Translations under genes and position numbers: made by a program
Part shown: piece after piece, positions 32,175 to 43,590 of the stretch
Position numbering within the stretch: position 1 is the stretch's first letter
Layout of the letters: every line of letters starts with the position of its first letter
The notes under the pieces: generated by a model
Databases searched by the model: none
Told to the model about the DNA's origin: nothing
The model's input: only the letters and a program-made list of their open reading frames with translations
From: Paraphaeosphaeria minitans
Taxonomy: Eukaryota; Ascomycota; Dothideomycetes; Pleosporales; Didymosphaeriaceae
Direction: 5' to 3'
Assembly: GCA_015832175.1 (NCBI GenBank)
Contig: WJXW01000014.1
Span: forward strand, 682,001-746,000
Length of the DNA stretch: 64,000 nucleotides

Positions 32175-32634
32175 GGTGAGAGCGTGTCCTGCAGTTACTG
32201 AGGTTCTGAAATCTCACAAAAGGGTTTGGAGTTGGCGAGTGATCTAGCGCTGGATGCTCATATAAGTAGCGTCGCAAACATTGTGTACAGATCAAAGAAT
32301 GAATAAAAGCTTGCTCAAAGCTTCTTTGTCCCATATTCAATTGACTCGCGCAATATGTACAAAGCACGCTAACGTCATCGGATTAGCCTCGAGTATCTTT
32401 ACGTCCACATGGTCAAATTTTATGCTGTATCTCAACCTGCAGTATGCACAGGTAATGCTGGGGGTACAATCAAGGTTGATTGGATCGTCACAGTAGGCTC
32501 TGGTTGGCTTAGCTTGTTTCACGATCTTGGGTCCACTGGCTATATACAAATGCTCGAAGAATCGCTATTGGGAGACTTTCGGGTCCACGAATGACAGAAA
32601 CATCCTAGTTGTGCGCGTGTTCGTTTTGGAGTTT
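32175..32634. other. Intergenic region
   Basis: Nothing is recognised here. It contains the 5' flank of the RING gene and the 3' flank of the hexosaminidase gene. Confidence 0.5.
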
Positions 32635-34945
32635 TCACGCTACATTCTTGAGTTTCAAGGCATATATTTCACCGCGCCACCCCGCATTCTCGCCTCCAAC
32701 TTTGTTTACCGGCGCTTCAATTGCCATTGGGCCCCACTCGAACCGTTCGCCATTGATGCCCATTTTGGTTAGAAATTCTTCTTCTGTACCATTATTGATC
32801 CTGGCGAATGTTTGATTTCCCCGTCCGATGATGCTTAGGTCAAGTCGCTGGTTTAGCGCCAAGGTTGAATTAAGCCGATAATGATTGCCTCCCTGGAAGA
32901 GGGTGATGCTGGGGGTTAACATCAGGGTGGAATCAAGGCCCGATATCAGCATTGCGTCCGTGGTGTTGCCCAGGGAAGATAGGAGGAAGGAAAGGGTCAG
33001 CGTGTAGTCCCTCCCCTTTGACAGCAACGGCGTCGTAAGGGTGCATTCTTTAACAAGAAGAGACCCTTTTTCGGTCCTCGAACAGTCGCTATTGCCATCA
33101 TAACCGTTACCAGAACGATCTGATACAGCTGATCCTGTAGGGTACCCTTCATCGAAGGAGTAGTCCAGTATCGTCGATGTGACGGAAGGGATCGGGCGTT
33201 CGAGGTTCTGCCCCGGAATGTACGTCCTGAGTTCCTCAAGAATAGCATCAAACTCATTCGCAGCCAGGTTACCACCCCATTGCTTGTCGGCCAAAGCGGG
33301 TATTCCTCTTCTCCATGCATAGAAGGTCTCCGAATACACGGTGGCATTCGGACCATAATCATTCCAAAGCGGCGCTATCTCCCCAAGAACGAGGGGCTCA
33401 TCACGAGTTGGATTGTTTGAACTGTTGTGGGCGTCGAAAACATATCTGCACACAAGTCAGTCTATGAAATCTGATGGGACTTTCTTGGGCCCACTCACGG
33501 ATACCAAAGACCTCCTCCAGTGTTGGGGTTACCGATAAATGTTGCGGAGACGTTGACTTGAGGCGGGTAACTGCCAGACCATTTGTTAACCACGTAGTAC
33601 GTGTCATCAGAGTTTAGTATTGTATAATTGTTCAGGATGTAGTCGTACAAAGGGTTGTCTTCGAAGAACTCCCAGTGTTGTACCGAAACGTTCTTGTAGA
33701 TGTTGATGTATCCGGGATCAGTTAGATGTTGATGTATCCGGGATCAGTGTAGTTTGGTGGGAAAGTCCCCCAGATCCTTATGGACTTGTTCGCCTCATTA
33801 TGAATGTGGTCTGCCATGCTGTTAACAAAGATATTGTAATCATTGACCTCCGATGTATATTCATCTGCGCCTATGTGAACGGTTTTCGTGTGGAACCACG
33901 GTAAGAAAGTACTCCATACTGTCTTCATTGTCGGAATAGTTTCAGGGTGGCTTATATTCAGCAAGGAAAGGTCATCTTCCAGACCAAGTTCTGGTTTCCA
34001 TTGCACAAAAGGCAGGGAATGACCAGGAGCTTCGATCTCTGGGAGAATGGTGACTCCACGGGCTGCGCATGCTGACTGGATCTCGTCGAATTGTTCCCTG
34101 GTGTAAGATTCGTTCTTGTAGTTGTTCAGTCCGGCCACCGCATCGTCATCCGACCACAGTCGAAAGCGAGCGTAGAGGTCCAGCGACCTTTCTCGGCTGT
34201 AGATCTTGATGTTGTTATACAAGTTATCGCTCAAGTGAACATGGAAAGTGTTTTGTTTGAAGAACGACATGTACGCGCACATTTCGATCAGAAAGTCAGG
34301 AGGGTAGTAGTGGCGACCGGCGTCAAGCATCATTCCCCGGGTTTTCCATCCTGGAGTGTCGCTGAAAGAACCGTATGGGATTGTACCATTACCTAGAATA
34401 GCCTACACACTCAGTACTCTGCACTGTATGTGAGTACTGGACAGACTCACCTGCTGGAGAACGGTCCGCGTCGCCCACCAAGCACCAAGCGGACTGGCAC
34501 CCACGATTTTTATGCTATCGTTAGATACGGACAGTGAGTAACCTTCCGCGGACTCACGTCCAGCAACATCGAGATATGCGCCAGGCTCTCCGAGGGTAAG
34601 AAAGATGGATCCAGCAGACGCGTTGACTCCGGTCTTGCAGCTGACATTGATATGCAGTCCTCTGAGGTCTTCTGCAAACGTTTGGGCAAAACTTCGCAAT
34701 GAAGGAGGTATCAAGGTCTCTCCTTTGGTATCAGTAGACTCGGCGTACTGGCTTTCCACGACGATACTGCTGATCTTGCTGAGGCTTAGCTTGCCATCGG
34801 TATCCACCAAAGGGATTGTTGGAATCCCGCGAGCTTGAACTGTACACGTTACTTAGTGTACTGTATCCCGGTGGCATGGTTGGCTAGTCGTACCTGATAC
34901 TGAAGCGAGCAGTAATGAACCGCCGAAACGAAGGAGGCCGTGCAT
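32635..34945 (-). pseudogene. GH20 beta-N-acetylhexosaminidase, frameshifted by a 26-bp tandem duplication
   Basis: Exons are 34945-34894, 34839-34451, 34402-33499 and 33445-32635. It has a signal peptide (residues 1-17) and an N-terminal GH20b-like domain. The catalytic barrel carries MLDAGRHYYPPDFL, FHVHLSDN, PEIEAPGHS and the catalytic pair in HIGADEY (Asp327-Glu328). The last exon encodes a C-terminal extension of about 190 residues that looks like a LamG/concanavalin-type domain. In exon 3 a perfect 26-bp direct repeat (33697-33722 and 33723-33748) shifts the frame and creates a stop after residue 373, within the barrel. One copy would leave a continuous frame of about 709 residues. All other sites and splice junctions are intact, so the break is recent, polymorphic, or an assembly error. 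The family releases terminal N-acetylhexosamine from chitin oligomers and glycoproteins. Confidence 0.85.
33697..33748. repeat. Perfect 26-bp tandem duplication inside GH20 coding sequence
   Basis: Two identical 26-bp units are adjacent, 33697-33722 and 33723-33748. The unit is not a multiple of three, so it disrupts the reading frame. Confidence 0.97.
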
Positions 34946-35571
34946 CTTGAGCGGCGTTGGAGAAGTATCGAGTTTTATGAGTCCACGTATTCTTTTGTAG
35001 GGAGCAGCTTGGATATTGGCTCCATCTCGAAGTTGAGCTATCTCCAGATCGTCGTGCGTACGATGTAACCTTCAGGGTTCGTAGGTAGCGGAGTGGGGCA
35101 ATACGCTTTGTGGTAACAGCCGACTCTTATCATCGCGACCTTCTTGATCACAATGTCTGCAAGACTCTGAAATGTTGGCGAAGATTGTCGTTTACTCCGT
35201 AGTCACGAAGAATGCCACGGGCGGCTGTTGTTTGTCGGGCCCTCCCGATGGTCGGATGCCGAAGGAAATCGCGAATCGTGCGCAGGTGGCGCGCGGCAAT
35301 CATGGAATCGAGTTGCAGAGCAGCCTCCCATCTACCTCGGGGACCCTATATCAGACCCACCCTTCTGGCAGTGGCCTTATCAACCGGCGCTCATCTTTCT
35401 CGAAAGCATGGCGGCTCGTCATATCGGCACAACGGTAGAATCGTACTACGGTAATCCTTTCTTAGCTTAGCGCAAACATCCCCCTCACCTTACGTCGCAT
35501 CCGAGGTTGTCTGCATCATGACCTTGCTCAGCTTCTGCAGTAAACAGTACGTTGTAACTTGCCTTCCCACC
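34946..35571. other. Divergent intergenic region (GH20 / F-box gene)
   Basis: Several overlapping short frames of about 80 codons occur at 35170-35470. None has family support. It probably holds promoters only. Confidence 0.5.
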
Positions 35572-37030
35572 ATGGATTCGCTTCCGAACGAGCTACTAGA
35601 CCAAGTCATTACTCATGTCGCACAATCCAACGATGGCAGGAACATACAGGATGCGAATAGTCTGGCCAATTGTTGCCTCGTATCCAAGGCCTTCCTCCAA
35701 TGCGCGAGGCCCGTAAGTATACCACCGGGCACCAACTGGATATGCTTTGCCTTTAGCGTTTAGTGGAGGTATGCACTACCCTGTCTCGTCCGACACTGAC
35801 TTTGTATCCGTACCTTAGGTTCTTTACAGCGCAATACATCTTGATCTGATGACAGATGAACCATCAAGTCTTCTAAAAACTTTGAAGTCGGACGTACAGC
35901 TTGCCCGAGCTGTAAATAGTCTCTTCATCCAATGTGGATCTCCCTGCTCTACTCCGGTACAGCGCATAAATGAACTACGAGAGTTCATGACTGAGGCACT
36001 CCCTTTGTTCGTAAATCTTACCTCTTTCCGAAGTGATCATCGTATCGCGACCATCAAACTTGTAGAAACAAGCCTAGTAGGTCTTTACTTACTTGTCTTG
36101 TTACAGTTGCTAAGAAGACATCAGTATCACAATACCGGAGGGTACTCCATGGGCATCCCCATCAATCTGAATAACATACGGACCCTCGAGCTATTCGGGG
36201 CCGACTACATTTACAAGTACAATTACATATTACGCTTACCCCAGCTCCGACGAGTCTTACTCCACTCAATGAAGATCATAGACCTCGATGGCGATGACAG
36301 AGCTTATCCAAATGATTGGGGCTGGATGTCGCACACTATCAAAGAACTTGAGATACATCAGGGCTTCAGAACCTGGAATTCCTCGCCATATAGACTCTGG
36401 TCCAATTCCTTACAGGCACTGTCAAGGTCTATGCCTGCCTTGTCGTATTTACGACTCTACCATCAAGAGTGTACCTTCTACCCGAAACAATCTCGTCATC
36501 TGCTGGGTTTCTTTAGGCCTCAGTTGCGCAACTCTTTGCGCAGACTAGCGGTTGAGGACGGTCGAATCGATCGTAGCCATCCTGGGCTTGGATACAACTA
36601 CCTTGCCGAAGATGTTTCGATCCTTGAAGACACCACGGCTTCGAACCTCGAGTATCTATCAATTGACTTGCACACCTTGTTTACTAGGGTACACCACGTG
36701 GACCTTTCCGAAGCGATCCATACCGCAAGTCTACCAACTTCGCTTCGGCATTTCCGTCTCAGACATACTGAAGTCAACGACATGTCAAGTGTGGCAGACA
36801 CTAGTACCCTCTTCAACTGGAATCCCGAAATGGTAGTGCAGGAGCTTGTATGTAAATGCCCGGCATTGTCGCAAATCGATCTTGAACTTCGACTACTTCG
36901 AAGTCCAGATTCTGCAATGCTAGAGAGATACAGAACCGCATTTGCTTCTCAAGGGATACGCTTCAACACACTGGTACACGAATGCCCATCCCAGCGACGT
37001 ACATCTATCATCTGTTACAGGGCAACATAA
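35572..37030 (+). CDS. F-box-like protein with leucine-rich C-terminal region
   Basis: Exons are 35572-35712 and 35819-37030 with a 106-bp phase-0 intron (450 residues). The first 47 residues match a fungal F-box (SLPNELLDQVITHVA...SLANCCLVSKAFLQCARP). The rest has regularly spaced leucines and short beta/alpha units (for example NLNNIRTLELFGADYIYKY, LPQLRRVLLHSMKI), consistent with degenerate leucine-rich repeats. It is therefore a candidate substrate receptor of an SCF ubiquitin ligase. The substrate is unknown. Such genes are many and fast-evolving in filamentous ascomycetes. Confidence 0.78.
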
Positions 37031-37079
37031 GAGTTTTAGCGCCGAGTGCATAGAGTATGCAACAAGTTGGAAGTTCTTG

Positions 37080-37806
37080 TCAACACCTTCTCCAGGTCAG
37101 GTTTAGCACTTGGCCAAACTTAGCATCGGCGGAGCTTCCTTGCACAAGACCTGAAAGCGAGGTACTGGTCGCCGAGAGAGTGGCGGAAAGACTCAACTGA
37201 AACATCGCAGAAGCTTTCGAGCACACAGACTGCTCGCTGTCGGACACTTCACCGTCCTTGTGCAAAAGGAAGTCTTCTTGGAAAGGCCCGTTCACGACCA
37301 TTTTTACATTTCCCTAGGCATGTAAACAATCACATCACCAACATGGACGGCTCGCATTCACCTACTTTGCCAGTCATATCAGCTCCTTTGCTATCGATCC
37401 ACTTCCATCTGCTCACGAGGCTCACGTCGACCCCTGTGGCAATGTTTACGTAAGACCGGAAGTCCACTGAGCGGACATTGAACGCCCAGCCGGGCGAGGC
37501 TAGTGTCACGTTTACACGACAAAACGCGCGCTTCTTCAGAGTTCCAGCGGCAGGTCCGACAGCTGCTTGAAAGTTGTCGAAAATCAACGTCAACGCGGTG
37601 TTATCCGTAGTAAAAGCAGCGCCGACCGAGCCAGCTCTGCAGCCGTTTCCTTCGCTGTCCACGTCCGGGTTATCGACTTTTACCGCTCCAACTGTTGCCG
37701 CTCCTCTCGGAGGCAGAGTTACCGTCCCAGCTGGATGAGGTGCTGCTGCCGCAAAACTGGTACAAGCTAGTAGTGCGATAGCAAAAAGCAGCATTAACGG
37801 TGCCAT
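37080..37806 (-). CDS. Secreted DUF4360 domain protein
   Basis: Exons are 37806-37366 and 37313-37080 with a 52-bp intron (224 residues). It has a signal peptide (residues 1-21, ends SFAAAAP). The DUF4360 pattern is visible: GCRAGSVGAAFTTDNTALTLIFDNF, then CRVNVTLASPGWAFNVRSVDFRSYVNI, and in exon 2 VNGPFQEDFLLHKD and a Cys-containing strand near SEQSVCSKASAMF. The C-terminus lacks the usual closing DS motif and ends TWRRC. Function is unknown; the family consists of small secreted fungal and bacterial proteins. It ends only 50 bp from the convergent F-box gene. Confidence 0.85.
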
Positions 37807-38819
37807 GATATTGTGGGAAAAAGACGGGTTGAGGGCATGCCGAGTACATGCCTGGTCTTATACCGTAAGCCTTTCGATTATGGCCCCTTCTGTACAACCA
37901 TACAAGGGTTGTCTTACTCTTCAGATGTGCATTGTCCTCAGAGCACTATGGCTCGACAGATCTGAGATGAAAGCTTACGTGTCACGACAGGTATGCGATT
38001 ATATCTTCTTCCATATTGCTCTTCTAACAGGAACAGAACTGCCTGCAGTGTGTCGTGTTCGCTTCGAGTGATCCCTCAAGGCCAAGAGTGGAAGTTATTG
38101 AGGACGCAGTGGGCTAGACCGGGTATAAGAGGTTTTTTGGCTGTACAGAGCCATGTGGGATTTAGCCTGACAGTAGACATCACCCAAATGCTTAGCCAGC
38201 GTATGTTTATTGGACTGGCAAGATATGGTCTTCGAGATGTTGTAAATCTCTACCTCCAAGTGATTCTCGCTGCATATCAGAGCCACGTTGCCTTCATAGC
38301 GGTACAGTGAGTGTATTTGGCACAAGTCATGCTCTTAAGGCTAATAGCCACAATACGCTGCGCTCTTTGGAACTTCCCCACGTCAAAAGACACGCAACTC
38401 GTACTCACCGCACACAAATGCTTGCTCAACGTGTAAGCATAAAATCTCCCATACATCAAACCAATCGTTCCAGAGCCAGCGTCCGGACGCCATTTCCACC
38501 GTACGCGGTGCCAGACCCACAGAAGTAATGAGCGCCATAGGCACAGTAGATACCCACTCGCCAGCGCCGTTTCACCACACTCAAATCTTAACGTCCGCTC
38601 GGCATGAACATACCTTCCCATCAGCATCTTCTTATTCTGTGCTGTTGCCTGCGTCATCATGTTCAAGCAAGGTTCACAGAAAGCCATTACGGATAGTCTC
38701 CAATAGGTACGCATTAACTAGGTAACAGACAAGACACACCACTTCCACCTTTCCACGTCCACACTTTTTCGCCGACTACCCACCAAATCGTTGCTTTCGA
38801 TCCCTCAATGAGTTACCTT
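37807..38819. other. 1-kb intergenic region
   Basis: A 145-codon open frame on the reverse strand (38277-38714) has no recognised domain and an implausible composition, so I do not call a gene. No repeat or RNA gene is seen. Confidence 0.45.
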
Positions 38820-39540
38820 TCAGTTATTGTTGTTATTCGCCCCCTTCTTGTTCCCCCCCTTACCCTTACCCTTGCCCTTCCCATTGTTTGTCTGCGCCGC
38901 CGCCGCCGCACCAACAACACCGTTAGGCGGGTTCGTCCCCGCAGCATTGTTGACGATTTGCCCACCGGAAATGCCACCCTTGGGGCTCTTGTTCTGCTTC
39001 GCCTGGGCGGCAAGCTGTCGGTACTGCGCCACGCCCATGCCCGCGGCAGGGGGGTTGACGACCATGACCATGCCCTGCTGGCAGTGCTGCGCCTGGGAGC
39101 AGTAGATGTAGATGGGGTTGGTGTCTGTGACGGGGACCATGAACATGGGTGTGTTGCCGGTCTGGCGCTTGTTGTTCTTGTTGCCGGCTTTCTTGTTCTT
39201 GCCGTTGCCCGTGGCGGCGGCGTTGGTGTTGGCGCCTGCGGGTGCGGCGACGGGCTGGAAGTCGCTGAAGATGGCGTTCCTTTGGGGTGTGCAAGGAGAA
39301 TTGGCGTTTGAAGAGGCAACGGAGTGGTTCTGGGAAGGCATTAGTGGCAGTTTCTGAGGTATGTCTTGGGTTGCTTACCTGGCTGACGAAGTTGAAGGCA
39401 ATCATGTCTCCGGGCTGGGCAACGACAGTGTCCGGAGTGAAGACGAATTGATTGTTGGTGCCGACGGTGACCCGCATCATAGCAGCCAAGACAGCCGAGC
39501 TGTGGGCGAGAGCGGCGAGGAGAATGCTGGAATACATCAT
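38820..39540 (-). CDS. Extracellular cupredoxin-domain protein with Lys/Gly/Asn-rich tail
   Basis: Exons are 39540-39379 and 39329-38820 with a 49-bp phase-0 intron (223 residues). It has a signal peptide (residues 1-19). A plastocyanin-like fold follows: VTVGTNNQFVFTPDTVVAQPGDMIAFNF, His56 in NHSV, then YIYCSQAQHCQQGM, giving Cys131, His136 and Met141, a complete type-1 copper ligand set. The domain resembles fungal extracellular serine-rich/phytocyanin-like proteins. An Asn/Lys/Gly insertion (GNGKNKKAGNKNNKRQTGN, about 95-113) sits inside the domain, and the C-terminal tail is a GKGKGKG and poly-Asn stretch; both are unusual. It probably acts as a surface copper or electron-transfer protein; no enzyme activity is implied. 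Confidence 0.85.
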
Positions 39541-40488
39541 GATGGTGTTGGCTCAAGATTGAAATTATTGAACAACGATTAAAAGAACAGGTGATATGTT
39601 GGTCAACAAGTGAATTAAAGATAGATGTTAAATCTTGGATTGATACGACAATGACTTGCAAGCTGATGGTCCTAATGAGACGCCGACTGGCCTGGCTATA
39701 TACTCGTCCGAACGTGCAGGCCGTGGAATTGCATCGCGAGAATCATGCATGCCAAGCGACTCGGGAGCTGATGTTAATTGCAAACGCCTCTCTTACCTGC
39801 CAAGCTGACTTTCTGAGTCTCGAAACGGGTGGAGAGCCGCACCTGTCAAATGTTTCACGCCTAGTCGGGCGCCGAGAAGCCTTGTACACCTTGGCCTCGA
39901 AACGAACGTCTTAGCGACGAAACCCAGCGCCTTAGCCACAAAACATATACCTCACGTTCAAAACAACATCGAGTTTACCGACAGGGGAAGCGCTGAGTTC
40001 CGGTCAATTGTGAAGCTGGTCAAGTCTTATGTTCGTGTCGCGATCTCTGCCCTTTGGAATTCTTGAGCGAAGATGCGTATATGCAGTCCACACCAGTCAG
40101 GTGGTTCAGGTGCTTTAGTTTGGTATCGGAATGAGCGCAGTGCTTAAGAGTTGTTGTCGTATGGCGCTCGGTGTGCACGCGGAGTAAGTCCGCTCTCCTG
40201 CGCACTTCGACAGGATGCTGTTTACTGTGCGCCTTGATATCGAAATACCATTCTGGCGTGATTAAGTCGCACGATTGCACTTAGCGACCATTTAGAGTTG
40301 TATGCCATTGAAGACATACCATCTTGTCACTTCAGCCAGACGCACCATCAAGCACCAGGAGACTGTTGGAGAAAAAGCGAAAAACAACACCCAAAGGTTG
40401 CCCAATGCCAACAGTTGTGATCTGTGAAATTTATTCCTTGATTGAATGGAGATCTCCTTCATGCTTTGGGTGAATCACTGTGCGAGAG
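39541..40488. other. Intergenic region
   Basis: No gene with family support is seen over about 950 bp. It contains the 5' flank of the cupredoxin gene and the 3' flank of the MFS gene. Confidence 0.5.
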
Positions 40489-42056
40489 TTATGTTGACTT
40501 GCTCTCGCGGATGTTACTGTCAACCAACTTGCTTTCAACTTCACCATTCTCTTCTCCACTATCATCGAAACTTCCTTGCTCAACGGTCGTCTCATCCAGT
40601 CGCTTCTTCCGCTGTTCCCTCGTGTGGAGCACTTGTATCCCTACAATTGCGACCAAAGCCGCAATGACAAGCCCCCAAGTCGCAGGAAATCCGTATCTGA
40701 AAGTTGGGGCCATGGTTTGTGGGAAGATGACAATTGGTACCCATGCAGCCACAGCGTACTGGAAGCCGTTCATGCTGCTGATGACGATTGCCCTTTCTTC
40801 ATTGTTATCGGCACACACCTCGTTCGCCCAGGAGTAGAATATCGCAGTCATGAGTTGCACTCCGGTGGTCATGAAAGCAAACATCTTCACTCCCTGGCTA
40901 GCGGGCCAGAATGCGAGGATACCATTTGGGATGAGCCCATAGATCAGTGGACAGAGCACCAGAGCAAATCTACTGCCTGTGTAGTCGGAAAGGAAGCCCC
41001 AAAGCACCACGCAGAAACCGGATATGAGTTTGGAACCGGTCGGGATCAGGTTGCGGTCCACCACCGAGAACTTCTCGCTCTTTAGCCAGATGCCGAAGTA
41101 GTCGCCCGCGCCACATGAAGAGCCGTACAAGACATAGCCCAAGACGAAGGCGTACCACCGCCAGCGGGTAAGTATGACCTTGAAGGTTGCGAACGTTAGT
41201 GGCACCGGTGCAGCCTTGCCCGATGCGCGAACGCGTTCAATCGCCAACTCTTTTTCTTCTTCACTGAGAAACCAGGCTTTAGTTGTATACGGAGTATCGG
41301 GCAAGATCCAAAATGTTGCGAAACCAACAGGAACAGTCATACACTGCTGCGTGTCAGCGACTAAGCTCCGAGAAGCGACTGCTCATCTTACGCCACAGAC
41401 TATGTAAAGCCATCTCCATCCAGCCAGGCCATGGTGCCCGTCCAGGCTCTTGTAAACCGCCGCTTGCAAATAACCGCCAAAAGCAGTCCCGACGGGCGCA
41501 GTCATGTGGAAGATGGCGATCCTTTTGGCCAGCTCTGTCTTCGTATACCAACTGCCCAAGACGAAGAGCAGGGCTGGGAAGAAGCTGCTTTCGAAAAAGC
41601 CCACCAAGAAGCGGAACGCATACAGCATGTTTGAACTTCTAACGCCTGCCTGTGCGAACGTGAATGTTCCCCAGCAGATTTCCATGCCGGCTAGCCAATA
41701 CGAAGGTCGTATGTACTGAATAATGATGTTGGACGGGATCTGCATGATGGCGTACGCAACCGTGTAGCACGTGACGGCGTAGGTATACTCATTGCCCAAC
41801 ATCTTCAGGTCCTCTTGCATCCCTGATACATAGGCATTTGAAAGGTTTCCTTGGTCGAGGTACTTGAGGAAGAACCCCAAGCACCCTATTGTCAGGATGG
41901 AGAAGTCCAATTTGCGAAGAAGCTTGCGCTCTTCGTGGGACTTGAGGTGGGTATCCGAGTCCCAGACAAAGGAGCGAAACTGATAGCACATGCATTAGCA
42001 GCATAGATGGGTCATTTCAGAGCTGGGCTTACGTTTTTGATGAAACTTGGCGCCAT
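40489..42056 (-). CDS. MFS transporter, allantoate/pantothenate permease (ACS) family
   Basis: Exons are 42056-42033 (24 nt), 41979-41392 and 41343-40489 (488 residues); the introns are 53 and 48 bp. The anion:cation symporter marks are LGFFLKYLDQGNLSNAYVSGMQEDL at TM1, YTVAYAIMQIPSNIIIQYIRPSYWL, GFFESSFFPALLFVLGSWYTKTELAKRIAIF, and WANEVCADNNEERAIVISSMN. These are shared with Dal5 (allantoate), Fen2/Liz1 (pantothenate) and Seo1-type transporters. The substrate cannot be decided. The very short first exon (MAPSFIKN) is placed from a good donor/acceptor pair. The last acceptor is a tandem CAGCAG, so isoforms differing by one Gln are possible. Confidence 0.88.
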
Positions 42057-42794
42057 GATAGCGTTCAGTGGCAGCTTTCGCACAGCAGAAGACGGTGAAG
42101 AGACTGAGATGCCTGAGATGTGCGATTTATAGAAGCCGTTCTGTTTGACTGTCGTGCTAGGCACTAACCTGGTGCAATTCGGGTGCTGAACGGAAATACA
42201 ACCATACCGTAGATGGTAGGTGAGCGTTATCAGAGCTCTCCTTGAATGCGGGGAGCGCAAGCACCTCATGACCGGGATGTGTTCGCACATCGCTGCCAAT
42301 CGCCACAGTTGCCGGCATCGAGAACACATCTCCGGCTTAGATTTATCGTAATTCTGCAATCCCAATATTGTTGGCTCCATCGTGGATCGAGTCGCCTACA
42401 TGCCCAAGTGGTGACAAGTAACTGGTGCTCCAAGTAGCTGTGGTAATGATACACATCCTGCGCTGCCAATCCGACATCCAAAGTCTGAGAGTCGATATGA
42501 AGCTTGAGTTTGATAAAACAGGCGATGCATCAGTAGTCGCGAGTAACAGTGGCCGGTGATGCGTGGCGAGGATAGTGTTGAGAAAATACGTTGAGGTGCA
42601 ACCCAACACCATGAAGGCAACCCCACCAGGGTGCTTTCTCCGTCACTTCCAATCGCACATTTGAACTTTCTGTCGCTTTTGTTCTCTCTTCAAATTTTCC
42701 TCGCCCTGAGTTGGGAGCATCCCCGTGCGACTATTAGAACAACATCTCCCATGATCCCAACCCAACCACTCTGAGACAGCGTCCTCGTAACACC
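42057..42794. other. Divergent intergenic region
   Basis: It contains only short unrecognised frames and the presumed promoters of the MFS gene and the small caspase-like fragment. Confidence 0.5.
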
Positions 42795-43070
42795 ATGTCT
42801 GGACCACCGGGTCTTCGACAAACGTATGCGTTCAGCGAAGATAAAAAGATGCGACGAGCCGAACTCGAAGCCGATATCCAAAGCGCTGTCAATGCAGCTT
42901 TTGCTCCCGATCCCTCAAGGTTCAGTCGAGTGGTGGTCCTCACGATAAAGTTCGACAATTATGATCTCGATGTCGGCGCGCTGGAAAAAGAACTGGGCGA
43001 TACTTTTAGTATTATGTACGAGTTTGATGTAAACTATGTGCCGTTAGACAGCACCAAGAAACCCGGATGA
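42795..43070 (+). CDS. Short hypothetical protein resembling the N-terminus of fungal caspase-like (C14) proteins
   Basis: This is a 91-residue frame. The block FSRVVVLTIKFDNYDLDVGALEKELGDTF followed by EFDVNYVPL resembles the first beta-strand/helix of fungal caspase-like hypothetical proteins, in which this segment precedes the catalytic His and Cys. Here the frame ends at residue 91 with no catalytic residues, and its stop codon overlaps the first unit of a tandem repeat (43067 onward). It may be a truncated remnant or a genuine small protein. The family assignment rests on pattern memory and is moderate at best. Confidence 0.5.
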   Translation: MSGPPGLRQTYAFSEDKKMRRAELEADIQSAVNAAFAPDPSRFSRVVVLTIKFDNYDLDVGALEKELGDTFSIMYEFDVNYVPLDSTKKPG

Positions 43071-43138
43071 ATGAAACAGTCTCCCACCCGTCCATGTACT
43101 TTACCCATGAATGAGACAGTCTCTCACCCGTCCATGTA
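43067..43138. repeat. Two copies of a 32-bp unit, 40 bp apart
   Basis: The unit starts ATGAATGARACAGTCTC and occurs at 43067-43098 and 43107-43138 with three mismatches. The first copy contains the stop codon of the small frame at 42795. Confidence 0.85.
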
Positions 43139-43207
43139 GACTAGTCCAGTGAGTAACACGCTCTCTCCAGCCCCTCGTCGACCACAACCGATGAAAACAG
43201 CGCGACT

Positions 43208-43384
43208 CTATTCGTCCATGTATTTATTGTTTAGTTTTAGATACCGAATCACATGCGACGTTCTATTCATCCAGGTGTATATACACTGTTTAATCCTAGA
43301 TGCCAAACCACATGCACCGCTCTATTCATCCAGGTGTATATATGTACACTGTTTAGTCCTAGATGCCAAATCACATGCAACGTT
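43208..43384. repeat. Three-copy minisatellite, units of about 55-63 bp
   Basis: The units begin at 43208, 43263 and 43322 with CTATTCRTCCA. They share CACTGTTTARTCCTAGATGCC and end in CACATGCRMCG. They differ by small indels in a TATA-rich core. Noncoding. Confidence 0.9.
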
Positions 43385-43540
43385 CGTTCAATCAATCCCA
43401 CCAAGCATCCTTCCCGCGTCGCCGTCCCTCCCGCTCCGAGCTCCGCGGACGGTGCACACGTCCATGCAGCCACACCCCCACAGCCATGCAAATGCATCCG
43501 TTCAATGCAACGCTAAAGGACAAAAGAAAGCATGCCGGAA

Positions 43541-43563
<23 letters not shown>
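43541..43563. repeat. (GA)n microsatellite
   Basis: A run of about eleven GA/AG units lies just 3' of the PAQR gene. Confidence 0.9.
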
Positions 43564-43574
<11 letters not shown>

Positions 43575-43590
43575 GGCGCGGAGTGTCGTT

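Noticed and set aside
38277..38714. 145-codon reverse frame
   Set aside because: Odd composition (Trp/Cys/Arg-rich) and no recognisable domain or signal.
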